Positions 54,622 through 64,000 of a stretch of 64,000 bases of DNA are shown one piece after another (position 1 is the stretch's first letter; each line of letters begins with the position of its first letter). A program made the position numbers and the translations under genes. This DNA comes from Acanthosoma haemorrhoidale. Lineage: Eukaryota > Arthropoda > Insecta > Hemiptera > Acanthosomatidae. The stretch lies in the NCBI GenBank assembly GCA_930367205.1, contig OV884011.1, forward strand, positions 126,861,208 to 126,925,207, written 5' to 3'. Under the pieces are notes generated by a model that saw only the letters and a program-made list of their open reading frames with translations, ran no database searches and was not told the DNA's origin.

Positions 54622-54992
54622 ACGAACTACACCCAGCCGAGATATCGAGGCCGATCTCCCGCCCGACTCAACCGAAGCTACAAGACCCCATCTACCTGTT
54701 CAAGCAGGGTAGACCTTCCGGCCGAGTGGCCGACTTATTTCAGCCCCCTGCCGGGGCGGGCCAGGCTTGACCTGGCCGACTACAAACCATTGCCTAGGTA
54801 CCCCTAGGCTCCACCCTCGGTAGACTCTCACTACCTTCCCGAATCCACCCGCCTCCTTCAGGCATTCCACACCCTATATCCTTCTCATACACCCTTCAAA
54901 TGGGGGACTCCCCTTAGTGAAAGGCACTCATTAGCCCAAAATAATTTTCCTTTATTTTTCCCACATCCTATTTTATAAGTTTGAGAGCTAAG

Positions 54993-55034
<42 letters not shown>

Positions 55035-55036
<2 letters not shown>

Positions 55037-55045
55037 ATGTAGACT
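55035..55045 (+). repeat. LINE target-site duplication, 3' copy
   Basis: ACATGTAGACT directly after the poly-A tail, matching 50539-50549; then a (CT)n run to about 55062. Confidence 0.85.
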
Positions 55046-55248
55046 CTCTCTCTCTCTCTCTAGAAATTAACCTAGCTCTCGTTGTGTTAAAACTTAATGC
55101 ATACTTTCTGAACAACAAGAGACGCTATCCAGCTTCCATTGTGGCAAGAGCTCAAATCCGGTAAAATTTTGATATTTTAGTCAGTGGCACTTTGTTCCCG
55201 TGAAGACAGGTGAGTGCTTTTGATTATTATAAGTGGGGCTCTCCCCCT
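55046..55248. other. Sequence between the two LINE copies
   Basis: Begins with a (CT)n microsatellite (55046-55062), then about 185 bp of mixed sequence leading into copy 2. The last 60-80 bp may be LINE 5' UTR that copy 1 lacks, but with only two copies the true 5' end cannot be fixed. Confidence 0.5.
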
Positions 55249-55283
55249 TAACTGGACGTGCGTCGCACGGACCTTTGTAGGGT

Positions 55284-56388
55284 ATGGCAAGCCGTAGGGA
55301 CCCCCCAGTTGATGAAATTCAACATCCAAAAAGAGTATGCCGCAAGCGTACTCTCCCCCAGGCCCCAGAGGTTAAAACCTCTAACTCCTTCACCCCCCTA
55401 AACTCGGCAGCCCAGTCCGAGGCCAGTACATCCGCCGCCCCTTCTGCCCCTAAATCGCCACCCCCCCCTTATATTAGGGCGCATTAACAGCTATGACCTT
55501 AGCCGATTACCACGTAAAAAACTACAAAATAGTGCAGACGCAGCAGGACACTAAGGTGTTCTGCAACAGCTTACTAGACCAACAGCAAACAATTGCTGCA
55601 ATCAGGGATTTAAAGATCCCATTTCACACGTTTGCCCCCCGTGGTACCAAGCCCAATAAGAAGTGCTTACTTCATGGATTCGATCTCTCTCATCCGATCG
55701 AGGAGATAAAAGCCCACATTAAAAGCGTGGGTAACAACGGCGCTCCGACCAAAATGGCACTCGGACAGAGATCGAGCCGATACTAGTGATAGGGGGTCAC
55801 ACATTGAAGGCGGAGACCTTGAAGCAGCTCCGTCATATAAATAATGTGCTTTTTCGAGTGAGCACTTTTCACGAAAAAAGAGGAATCCCGATGTGCCTGA
55901 ACTGCCAGGAATACGGCCATACCAGACTGTACTGTTTCAAGGAGGCCAAGTGCGTGAGGTGCAGCGAGCCTCACGACATAAACGACTGCCCAAGAGACGC
56001 TTCAATTCCCCTCAAATGTGCCAATTGCGGGGGAAATCATGTCGCGTCGTACCGATAGTGCCCGTACAGGGTAAAACTTCTAGAGACTGCAGAGATGAAA
56101 AAGCAGGCACAGAATATTACAGCCGGGCCGAGAAGGGCAACATACATGCCTGCCCCCCCCCCTCCACCACGACAGACTGCCTCCTATGCTCAGATGGCAT
56201 CCGGCAACACCAGGGCTCCGGAAGTTCTCCCAGAGCCCCTACCTCAACCTACTAACAGTAATAATGACGCCTTGATGGGTATCTTGGGCAGTATGATGAA
56301 CATGTTGAGCAGCATGACCGCTGCCATTAATAAACTCACGGAGGCGGTAACGCAGATGATGTCAGAATACAAAAAATCAAACATCTAA
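55284..56388 (+). pseudogene. LINE copy 2 ORF1, broken
   Basis: Relative to copy 1 there is an extra C in the C-run near 55460, a deletion of about a dozen bases near 55499, further changes near 55740-55790, and a CAG-to-TAG stop at 56056-56058 just after the third zinc knuckle begins. The terminal part, from 56095, is again open. The ORF1-ORF2 junction here is TAATG, with stop and start overlapping. Confidence 0.9.
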
Positions 56389-59050
56389 TGGGGCACGTAA
56401 TTTTAAATTACAACGTCTGCGGCCTTCGGCCCAAACAAGCCGACGTAGAAGTAATTCTACGGTGCCATTCGCCAGACGTTGTCGTTCTCACCGATACCCG
56501 GTTGAAGAAAATACACTTCTGCCGCTTCCCGGGTTATACTGCTTACCGCCAAGACACCGAAACTATCTCTGGAGGAGTAGCTGTGTTAGTTAAAAACGGA
56601 ATACCCTGTAGGAGACTGCCCCCACCCGTCAGCCTAGGCCCCGACCAATACATAGTTACGCTCCAGCTACGGCTCACGAACAACATCATCGTGTCAGGAG
56701 TCTACAGAAGTCCGAGAGCCGTCTGCGACCCGTATAAGCTCCTGCTCACTACGATAGCTCATGACCGAAGGCACGTCATTGTGGGTGACCTAAATGCTAA
56801 CCACAGCTGGTGGAGCAGTACTACGGCAAACGCCCTGGGCCGTTACATCACTAAAACTCCATTTACGGTCATCCACCCAGGATTGCCGACCTCCCGTCAT
56901 TTCGCTAACCCAGACAGAACCTCCACGCCTGACCTGCTCCTGACACAACAGCCACACCGGGTCACCGGATGCTCCGCCTTAGATTTCACCACCTCCGACC
57001 ATCGGCCTGTTCTCTATGAACTAGAAGGCGACATACCAGAGCCGCCTGCTTCTAGGTACAGGTACGATGAGGCCAAATAGGACCTCTACAAGCATCTCAT
57101 CAAGACCGAGTTGCCCACAATCACGCCCCTGAGACACACTTGGGATATAGATTACGCTATCTATCAGCTACAGGACGTCATCGATCGAGCTGCCGATGCA
57201 TCGATCCCGAAATTTTCTCCGAAGCCCCCTTCTCTGAGAAAACCTCCAGATCACATCCTACAACTGATTAGACAGCGTAATAACATCAAGAACAGGTGGT
57301 TTAGGACCAAAAACAGGGACTTAAAACCGGTTTTAAATGCTCTCACAAACCAAGTTAAGTCCCTGATGGCCCAGTGGAAAAATTCGATTTGGGAAGATCG
57401 CCTCACCAGTCTCCACGGTGACCACAAGCAATTGTGGAAGCTTTTGAAGACCTGCAGGTCCAAAAAGAACGGTGTAAGGCTGGCCGTGAACGGGCAGTTC
57501 ATTCCCACCACCGAACAAGTGGACATCTTGGCGGCCCATTATGAGGAAGTCAGTCGTGGCCAGGGACAGCCAATAGGAGCCCTCGACCCCCCTCACCCAC
57601 CCTCCCCACCACTACCAAAATCTACACCTCACACCGGCAATGCGCTGCATTCATTCGAAGAACGACTGGCAAGAAGGCCCCAGGTCAGGATTCCATCCAG
57701 AACATCCTACTCAAGCAGCTGCCGAGGAAAGGAATCTCATTCATAACGAACGTGTTGAACTCCTGCTTCAGGCTGCACTACTTCCCCCAGAACTGGAAGC
57801 ACGCTGTAGTGGTCCCCCTTCTGAAACCAGCGAAAAGCGGTTATGAGCCATCTCATTGCCGCCCCATCAGTCTGCTGACTCAACTTTCGAAGCTGTTCGA
57901 GAGAATCATCCACATACATCTCTCCGGGCACTGCGAGTCACAAGAAGTCATCCCACCAGAGCAGACTGGTTTCAGCACAGGCTTAAGCGCGAACAACAAC
58001 CTGGTGAGATTTCAACACCACGTCGCATCGAACGTCCGGAGCAACAGAGCTACCGCTATGATTTCTCTGGACTGTTCGAAAGCTTTCGACTCTGTGGACC
58101 ACTACATCCTACTCCAACGTCTGAGGGAATACGAATTCTCGGATCAGCTGCAGAACCTGATAAGATCCTACCTTACAGGCAGAACTTTTTCGGTTCGTAT
58201 AGGCACTAAGTCTACGACCCAAAGAAACTACACTGCCGGTGTCCCCCAAGGATCTGTGCTAGGCCCCCTGCTGTTCAACATTTACACCGCCCACATCGTG
58301 GGAGCCTCGTACCCCAACTGCGAGGTATCCGCGTATGCAGACGATATAGGTGTTTACAGCACTAGCATCAATCCCTCCAGAGCCCTGAAATTCGCTGAGA
58401 GCGCTAGTCAACGGATCTCCGAGAAACTCGATGCCCTCCACATTCAAGTCAACCCGGCCAAGACGCAAGGAATTATATTCAGTTACAAATCCGGAAAAAA
58501 GAAGCTCCCGAAATCCTTCGTCTTAGACGGCAAAGAGTGCCCTGTAAGCAACAAGCTGTGCTACCTCGGGATTACCCTCGGTAGGCACTTGTCGTTCACA
58601 ACGCATCTCGGCAAGAAATTAAAGAGTGTTAGGAAGAAATTCTTCAGCCTCGGACACCTACTTCACAGCCCGGCTTTATCGGTACGCCTCAAGCTGCTGA
58701 TATAACAGAGCGTCCTAAGACCTGCTTTGATGTATGGGACCCCTCTCTTCAAGTATCTGACTCCTAACACTCCCCAAACGCTCCAGCAATTTCAGAACAG
58801 AGTTCTCCGCACCTCCCTCAAACATACCCCGTTCGACCGAATGAAGGCAGACGAGATGCATAAAAAATTTGAAGTGCTCACCATTCAAGATTTTATCAAG
58901 AGAAGGCACATCAAATTTTTTGACTCACTCAGACATAGCCACAACCCACTATTCTCTGATCTTCAACCACCACCAATGCCCGTCAGATGGAAGCACTGTT
59001 GGACCACCGAAGCCTGGAGGATGATCGACGTCATTGAACCCGATGACTGA
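56388..59050 (+). pseudogene. LINE copy 2 ORF2, broken
   Basis: The endonuclease part is open to a TGG-to-TAG stop at 57078-57080. A frameshift in the proline-rich stretch near 57585-57620 and a TAC-to-TAA stop at 58703-58705 break the RT region and C-terminus. The catalytic YADDIGVY and GVPQGSVLGP motifs are still readable. It cannot give a full protein. Confidence 0.92.
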
Positions 59051-59270
59051 ACGAACTACACCCAGCCGACTCAACCGATGCCACAATGACCCCATCTACC
59101 TGTTTAAGCAGGGTCGACCTTCTGGCCGAGAGGCTGACTCATTTCAGGCCCTGGCCGGGGCGGGCCAGGCTTTGCCTGGCCGACTACAATCCATTGCCTA
59201 GGTGCCCCTAGGCTCAACCCTTGGTAGACTCTCACTACCTTCCTGATTCCATCCGCCTTTTTAGGCATTC

Positions 59271-59453
59271 TGTTATGATTAGATAAATCATAGGGAAATA
59301 AAAACGGTAATAACATAATTGATAAGGTACACGTGGCTTGGAGCGAGAACATGAAGTATATTATATGAAGGTTACATCAAGGTTACAAAAAATGGTTACA
59401 TGATAAGGATTAAAATTATAATAAATAGTTATTAGTTTTAATTATACATAACA
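59271..59453 (-). mobile_element. 3' LTR of a Ty3/gypsy element
   Basis: A 183-bp AT-rich sequence with inverted ends TGTTATG and CATAACA. It abuts LINE copy 2 on the left and a polypurine tract on the right, as expected for the 3' LTR of a minus-strand element. The partner 5' LTR is not in the window, so LTR identity (age) cannot be judged. Confidence 0.8.
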
Positions 59454-59468
59454 GTCTCCCCCACTATT
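59454..59468 (-). other. Polypurine tract of the gypsy element
   Basis: On the minus strand AGTGGGGGAGAC lies directly before the LTR start TGTTATG, the usual primer site for plus-strand DNA synthesis in LTR elements. Confidence 0.7.
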
Positions 59469-59531
59469 CAAGAATTATTAACATTAAAAATAGTAGCATG
59501 AATCAAAAAGTATATGTCTTGTGAGGGGACA

Positions 59532-62500
59532 TCAATACTGAAGTAATATGTTAGGATCTCGAAATCTTTCTGGGAGTCTTCTCTGACGAACAGGTCTGTT
59601 GATGGGACATAGAGGAGTCTGAAGAAAAGGCTCGGTTGAAGATGAATGTGGAAGATCATGAGGAGGCACAGCTGAAGCTGGCTCGGTTGGAGATGAGTCT
59701 GGAAGATCATGAGGTGCAAATTGAGTGTGAGGTTCCTGAGGTGGACCTGGAGCTCGAGGAATTTCATAAGACTGAGAAGGGCCAAATGAAACAGTCTTTT
59801 TTGCTTGTACAAGGGTGTTTCTCAGTTGATTTATGTGACGCTTGAAAATTCTCCTTGATTCGTCCAGGCGGACAAGGTAATGTTGTTGACCCAACCTTTG
59901 CGTCACCTCACCAAACTCCCACTTTGGTTTGTTATTTTTGAAGACACGGATTTGCACTCTCTCCCCCACATGAAAAAATCTTCTGGTAACTCGCGTTGAC
60001 TGAGAAGAGTGTGGTTTGGTTGGTAACAAGGCATCCAGGCGGATTCGGAATTTTCTTTTCAAATATAACTCAGCAGGTGAGGAGCCATTAGCAAGGGGAG
60101 TTGATCTGTAATGCAATAGAATATTTGTGATTTTTTCTGGCATAGGGGTATCGTCATTTGACAAGGCCCGCAACTTATCCTTAAGTGTCCGCACATTGCG
60201 TTCAGCAAGGCCATTAGTTGCTGGATGGCCAGGGGCTATAAATTTTTGAAAAATTCCGTTTGTGCGGCAAAAAAGATGAAACTCTTCGCTCTGGAAAATG
60301 CTAGCGTTATCTGAAACAAGCTGATTTGGGAATCCATGCGTTGAAAAAATCTTTCTGAGAAGATTTATGGTTGAGGACGTGGTAGGTGCTTCTTTGATAG
60401 GTTCAACTTCCGCCCATTTTGACTTAGCGTCTATGCAAACAAGAAAATAATGGCCCTGGAACGGTCCAGCATAATCTATATGGACTCGTTCCCAATTCTC
60501 GGATGGTTCATCCCAAGGGTGAACTGGTACTTTTGGTGGAGCCGATCTTGTAAGGGCGCATTGCTCACAACTCTTGACAAGTCGCTCAATTTGACTGTCA
60601 ATTCCAGGCCAGTAAACATATTTTCGGGCTAATTGTTTCATTTTCATGATCCCTAGATGTGTTTCATGAAGTTCTGATATAACTTGACTCCGAAGGGATG
60701 TAGGGATGACAATACGATCTTGGCGGAAGATGACATCTTCATGCAGTGTAAATTCTGAGTCCACGCAGTCGTTTTTTAGTGACTCGATGATTTTCTTGAG
60801 TTCCGGATCCTTCTTGGTTTCCTCGTGAATAGTCTCAAATGTAACGTTATTGCTTGAGATATGAACAATTTGTTCAGAAAAAATTTGGTGAACTTCTTCT
60901 CCCATCAAGGTGTCAGTTGATGTATGGATAGCATGAGCGGGAGCTCGTGAAAGGCAATCAACATTTTTATTTTCTTCGCCAGATTTGAATTTTACTTTAT
61001 AATCAAATCCTGACAGAAATGAGGCGTATCGCAACAATCGTGCGCTTGTCATGCGTGGCAAATGTTTATTATGCTGAAAAATTCTTGATAGTGGTTGATT
61101 GTCAGTTACTAGGGTGAACTGTTTGCCAAAAACATAATCATAAAAATGATTTACTCCAAAAATAATAGCAAGAGCTTCCCTGTCTAGCTGGCTATAATTA
61201 GCTTCTGAAGATGAGAGTGAGCGGGAAGCATAGGCAATAGGTCTTTCAGCATCATCTACGGGGTGGCTTAGGACTGCTGCAACGCCATCTGGGCTTACAT
61301 CACATGTAAGAATGACTGGTAAAGTAGGGTCAAATGGAATCAGAACGCGGTCACTACAAAGCTCTGCCTTTAATTTCAAAAAGGAGGCTTCACAATCACT
61401 TGTCCATGAAAATCGTTGATCGTTCTGCAACAACCTGCGGAGGGGGAATGACAAGGCTGAAAATTGTGGAATGAGTCGTGAGTAATATGTAAGAAGTCCC
61501 AGAAATCTACGAACTCCGTCAGCATCTTTAGGGCGTGGCATATTGTTGACAGCTCGAACTTTTTCCGGGGATTTTCGAATCTGGTTGTGCTCCACAACAT
61601 GACCTAGGTACTCAATTTTTTCTTCAAAGAAAGAACACTTACTTTGGTTGACATGTAGGTCGTGGTCAGCAAGACGTTTGAGGCAGGCGCGCAAATTTTG
61701 AGTACATTCTTCCAAAGTTGCTCCATGGCATATTATGTCGTCAAAATATGCTTCTGATTTTGGCAACCCCTGAAGAACTTGAGACATTATGCGATTGAAC
61801 TCGGCTGGTGCAGACTTGATGCCAAAACTGAGGCGGTTCATTCTATACATGCCACGGTGTGTTGCTATGGTTTGGATCATTGCACTATCTGGACAGACTT
61901 TTACATGCAAGTACGCCTTATATAAATCGATTTTACAAAAATACCTTGAATTACGTAGACTGTGTAACACATCTTCTATTTTTCGTATGGGAAAGTTAGC
62001 TGAAATTAATCTTTCATTGACACCTGATTTATAATCAACGCACAAGCGTACACCACCATCTGGTTTTGGGATAACAACTAATGGTGATCCCCAATCACTC
62101 GTTGTAATCGGCGAAATTATTCCAGCAGCTTCCAGGGAATCCAATTCTTTTTCAACACGTTCTCGTAGAGCATAAGGTAAATGGTGTTCTCTTGTGAAAC
62201 TAGGTTTTTCCCCTTGTCGTAGCTGTAACTTAACTTCATAATCTGGAATGCAGCCAACTTCCTCGGTAAAGACAGTTGGGAACTCAGCTATTATCTCGCC
62301 AGGCGCAGCGACACAGCCCACCGCAAGTACACTTGACATATGGTTTTTGGTGGTATCAATTTCTCTCAATTCAATCATTAAATCTCTAATCCATTGACGC
62401 CCAAGCAATGCTGTATGGCCAGACGGAACAATATACAGGTCACCACACGCATTTCTACCCTTATATGTGGCGGTTACCTCAACTTTTCCTCTCGGAAGAA

Positions 62501-63806
62501 TTTCGTTGCCTGAGTACGCTCGAAAAATGGTATTTGTTGGTTGGATTTCTAGTCCCAAATTCAATTTCCTAAAATCATCCTCGTTTAGAAGAGAAAATCT
62601 TGCTCCTGAATCGACCTCCATGAACTGGGGGTTTCCATTGATTTGGACGGTAACGATATATTTATCGGAGTCGGGGTTTAGTTCGAAAAGGTCTACAAGA
62701 TATGAAATGCCGTATTGATGTTCAGCGTTGACGTGAGAAATTGCATTTGAAGATGATGCGTAACTAGGTTTTTTATTTTGTGACAGGGTGGTGATACAAA
62801 CTCGTGAAACGTGTCCCTTACGGTTACATGACGTGCAATGAACTTTATCATAATCAACGCGACAGTCTGCTAGTCTATGATTATTTCTAGCACACCTTGT
62901 ACATAGGTCTTGAATCCCTAATGCTTTATAATCTATTCTATTTCGGCTGTGGGATCTATTTTTGGCTCCTGATGAATGAAATTTATTACGAGAATCAGGG
63001 CGGTTGGACAAACGGTCTTGCGATTTTCTTCGAAATTGATACTTCCTATCCCTTTGTGGATAATTTGATGACCCAGATAAGTGATACGTGTCACTAGAGA
63101 AAGATGAAGTACCTGTATTAGACTGCTTTGAAAATTCCGCACTCTCAATATGAGCGGCCTCTAGTGCAGTGGCTTTGGCTAAAATTTGATCAAAACCAGT
63201 CACAGTTGACTGCAGAAGCTGTTCCCTTATCCAGTTATGACGTAATCCTCGAATGAACTGAGCTCTGAGGAAAATATCATTCACCGAGATACTTGTTTTC
63301 TTCCCCTCTGAATTTTTACACGAGTTGGAATTACATTCTACTTTGAATTCACAATCTCCTATGTCTCGCTGTAACGCAGCAACAAATTCGGAAATCGACT
63401 GATTTTTTTTCTGGGTAATGTTCAAGAAATAGTGTTGGGTCACAATTGCGCTACGTTTAGGGGTCAGCATGGTCATGAGATTAGAAACAAGTGTCTTATA
63501 CTCAAGGGACGTGACAGGTTTTTCTGGTCCAAGGAATACGGTGGGTGCATTGTAATGTATACTACCCACAGAACCACACAAGAGCTGAGCTTTCTTTGTG
63601 GGATCGTCTAAATTTTTCATTGTGCAATAATTCTCGAAACGTTCCATATAACATGAAAATTTCTCTTTTTTTGAATCAAAGTTTTCAAAAATACTCACAT
63701 TCGCGAGGTTGTTCGTGTCTGGCTTGGGGTCTTGTTTACTTGATGTTTGAGAGCTTAGAATTGATGTAAGCACACTCATGAATTCTTGAAATTGTTTTGC
63801 ATCCAT
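59532..63806 (-). CDS. Ty3/gypsy gag-pol polyprotein, intact
   Basis: One uninterrupted frame of 1424 residues. A gag-like N-terminus is followed by two CCHC knuckles at about 299-335 (CTRCARNNHRLADC and CTSCNRKGHVSRVC). An aspartic protease DSG lies at about 398. The RT holds LCVDYKSGVNERL and the catalytic YFDD at about 687. RNase H has its first D in TCDVSPDGV at about 835 and DREALAI after it. The integrase HHCC zinc finger starts at about 1047, with DDE residues in IDYAGPF (about 1110), VSDNASIF (about 1165) and NGLAERNVRTLK (about 1200). Gag and pol are fused in one frame, without the frameshift many gypsy elements use. No envelope gene follows. The C-terminal tail has a short internal repeat around PPHDLPHSSSTEP. 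The element interrupts LINE copy 2 and so is younger than it. Confidence 0.95.
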   Translation of the reverse strand: MDAKQFQEFMSVLTSILSSQTSSKQDPKPDTNNLANVSIFENFDSKKEKFSCYMERFENYCTMKNLDDPTKKAQLLCGSVGSIHYNAPTVFLGPEKPVTSLEYKTLVSNLMTMLTPKRSAIVTQHYFLNITQKKNQSISEFVAALQRDIGDCEFKVECNSNSCKNSEGKKTSISVNDIFLRAQFIRGLRHNWIREQLLQSTVTGFDQILAKATALEAAHIESAEFSKQSNTGTSSFSSDTYHLSGSSNYPQRDRKYQFRRKSQDRLSNRPDSRNKFHSSGAKNRSHSRNRIDYKALGIQDLCTRCARNNHRLADCRVDYDKVHCTSCNRKGHVSRVCITTLSQNKKPSYASSSNAISHVNAEHQYGISYLVDLFELNPDSDKYIVTVQINGNPQFMEVDSGARFSLLNEDDFRKLNLGLEIQPTNTIFRAYSGNEILPRGKVEVTATYKGRNACGDLYIVPSGHTALLGRQWIRDLMIELREIDTTKNHMSSVLAVGCVAAPGEIIAEFPTVFTEEVGCIPDYEVKLQLRQGEKPSFTREHHLPYALRERVEKELDSLEAAGIISPITTSDWGSPLVVIPKPDGGVRLCVDYKSGVNERLISANFPIRKIEDVLHSLRNSRYFCKIDLYKAYLHVKVCPDSAMIQTIATHRGMYRMNRLSFGIKSAPAEFNRIMSQVLQGLPKSEAYFDDIICHGATLEECTQNLRACLKRLADHDLHVNQSKCSFFEEKIEYLGHVVEHNQIRKSPEKVRAVNNMPRPKDADGVRRFLGLLTYYSRLIPQFSALSFPLRRLLQNDQRFSWTSDCEASFLKLKAELCSDRVLIPFDPTLPVILTCDVSPDGVAAVLSHPVDDAERPIAYASRSLSSSEANYSQLDREALAIIFGVNHFYDYVFGKQFTLVTDNQPLSRIFQHNKHLPRMTSARLLRYASFLSGFDYKVKFKSGEENKNVDCLSRAPAHAIHTSTDTLMGEEVHQIFSEQIVHISSNNVTFETIHEETKKDPELKKIIESLKNDCVDSEFTLHEDVIFRQDRIVIPTSLRSQVISELHETHLGIMKMKQLARKYVYWPGIDSQIERLVKSCEQCALTRSAPPKVPVHPWDEPSENWERVHIDYAGPFQGHYFLVCIDAKSKWAEVEPIKEAPTTSSTINLLRKIFSTHGFPNQLVSDNASIFQSEEFHLFCRTNGIFQKFIAPGHPATNGLAERNVRTLKDKLRALSNDDTPMPEKITNILLHYRSTPLANGSSPAELYLKRKFRIRLDALLPTKPHSSQSTRVTRRFFHVGERVQIRVFKNNKPKWEFGEVTQRLGQQHYLVRLDESRRIFKRHINQLRNTLVQAKKTVSFGPSQSYEIPRAPGPPQEPHTQFAPHDLPDSSPTEPASAVPPHDLPHSSSTEPFLQTPLCPINRPVRQRRLPERFRDPNILLQY

Positions 63807-64000
63807 TCTTGATGATCTTGATAATTAATTCGAAAGATAAATAAACAGAAAACGGATAAATCAGCGAAAAAGTACAACGAAAAGCACTCGCGGTAAAAAT
63901 TATGACTTACCGCGTATACAAGGAATACGAACTGTCCGCAATGTCCGTGTAACACGTCGCGAACTTGAAACTCGGATAGTTTAATCAGTTTTTTCTCGTC
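63807..64000 (-). other. Gypsy 5' leader, incomplete
   Basis: Sequence upstream of the polyprotein start with no similarity to the 183-bp LTR, so the tRNA primer-binding site and 5' LTR should lie beyond the right edge. No ORF. Confidence 0.6.

Larger units (their letters stand above)
50550..55034 (+). mobile_element. Jockey-clade LINE, copy 1, with intact ORFs and an extra 5' inverted segment
   Basis: The insertion is bounded by an 11-bp direct duplication. It comprises a 229-bp 5' segment (50550-50778) that is an inverted copy of upstream flank, then a run of seven C, and LINE sequence shared with copy 2 from TAACTGGACGTGCG (50786) onward. ORF1 and ORF2 follow, then a GC-rich 3' UTR (54622-54992) and a tail of about 42 A (54993-55034). 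The flanking sequence of copy 2 suggests that copy 1 may be slightly 5' truncated. Base composition is markedly GC-richer than the surrounding host DNA. Both ORFs are open, so recent insertion and possible activity are likely. Confidence 0.9.
55249..59270 (+). mobile_element. Jockey-clade LINE, copy 2, inactivated and cut by a gypsy element
   Basis: Very similar to copy 1 from TAACTGGACGTGCG through the 3' UTR, but it ends at 59270 where the gypsy LTR begins. The rest of its 3' end, poly-A and target duplication should lie beyond the gypsy element, outside the window. Point nonsense mutations, frameshifts and a small deletion break both ORFs. Confidence 0.9.

Noticed and set aside
59532..63806. 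Domesticated host gene derived from a gypsy element
   Set aside because: A 3' LTR and polypurine tract sit directly at its end and it interrupts a LINE, so it is an ordinary transposon copy.

Overview
The window looks like AT-rich nuclear DNA from an insect or another arthropod. The host genes are split by many short introns with canonical GT/AG borders. One gene carries an arthropod-type ZAD zinc-finger domain. The transposon mix (mariner, pogo/Tigger, piggyBac, hAT, jockey-clade LINEs, Ty3/gypsy) is typical of insects. I cannot name the order from sequence alone.

Layout, left to right. (1) 1609-6573, minus strand: the 5' four coding exons of an alsin (ALS2) homologue; the rest of the gene lies off the left edge. 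(2) 6574-10414: a divergent intergenic region between ALS2 and the next gene, with old repeat fragments. (3) 10472-22886, plus strand: a complete ten-exon BTB-BACK-Kelch gene, the diablo/KLHL20 orthologue (588 aa). Its introns hold a small mariner-like element, an LTR-like repeat and a piggyBac deletion derivative. Intron 9 holds a 113-bp perfect copy of part of the last exon. (4) 22887-33593: gene-poor DNA with two decayed LINE fragments, SINE-like sequences and an unassigned coding-like stretch. (5) 33594-48935, minus strand: a complete fifteen-exon gene reconstructed here for a 682-aa protein with an N-terminal ZAD, an AT-hook and ten C2H2 fingers. Its introns carry a hAT fragment, a 23-bp minisatellite, a mariner, a solo LTR with 5-bp target duplication, a pogo/Tigger element and a scrambled mariner. 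(6) 48936-64000: a block of young transposons. A jockey-clade LINE with two intact ORFs is followed by a second, dead copy of the same family. That copy is cut by a Ty3/gypsy element whose 1424-codon polyprotein is intact and whose 5' LTR lies beyond the right edge.

The most unusual structure is at the 5' end of the intact LINE. The 11-bp target-site duplication encloses the LINE plus 229 bp of extra sequence, and that extra sequence is a perfect inverted copy of host DNA about 400 bp upstream. This is best explained by the reverse transcriptase switching template onto local DNA during insertion, or else by an assembly artefact. The three host genes are not functionally linked: one is a small-GTPase exchange factor, one a Cullin-3 ubiquitin ligase adaptor, and one a probable DNA-binding protein. 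All coordinates, splice joins and repeat comparisons were done by eye; no database search was run.
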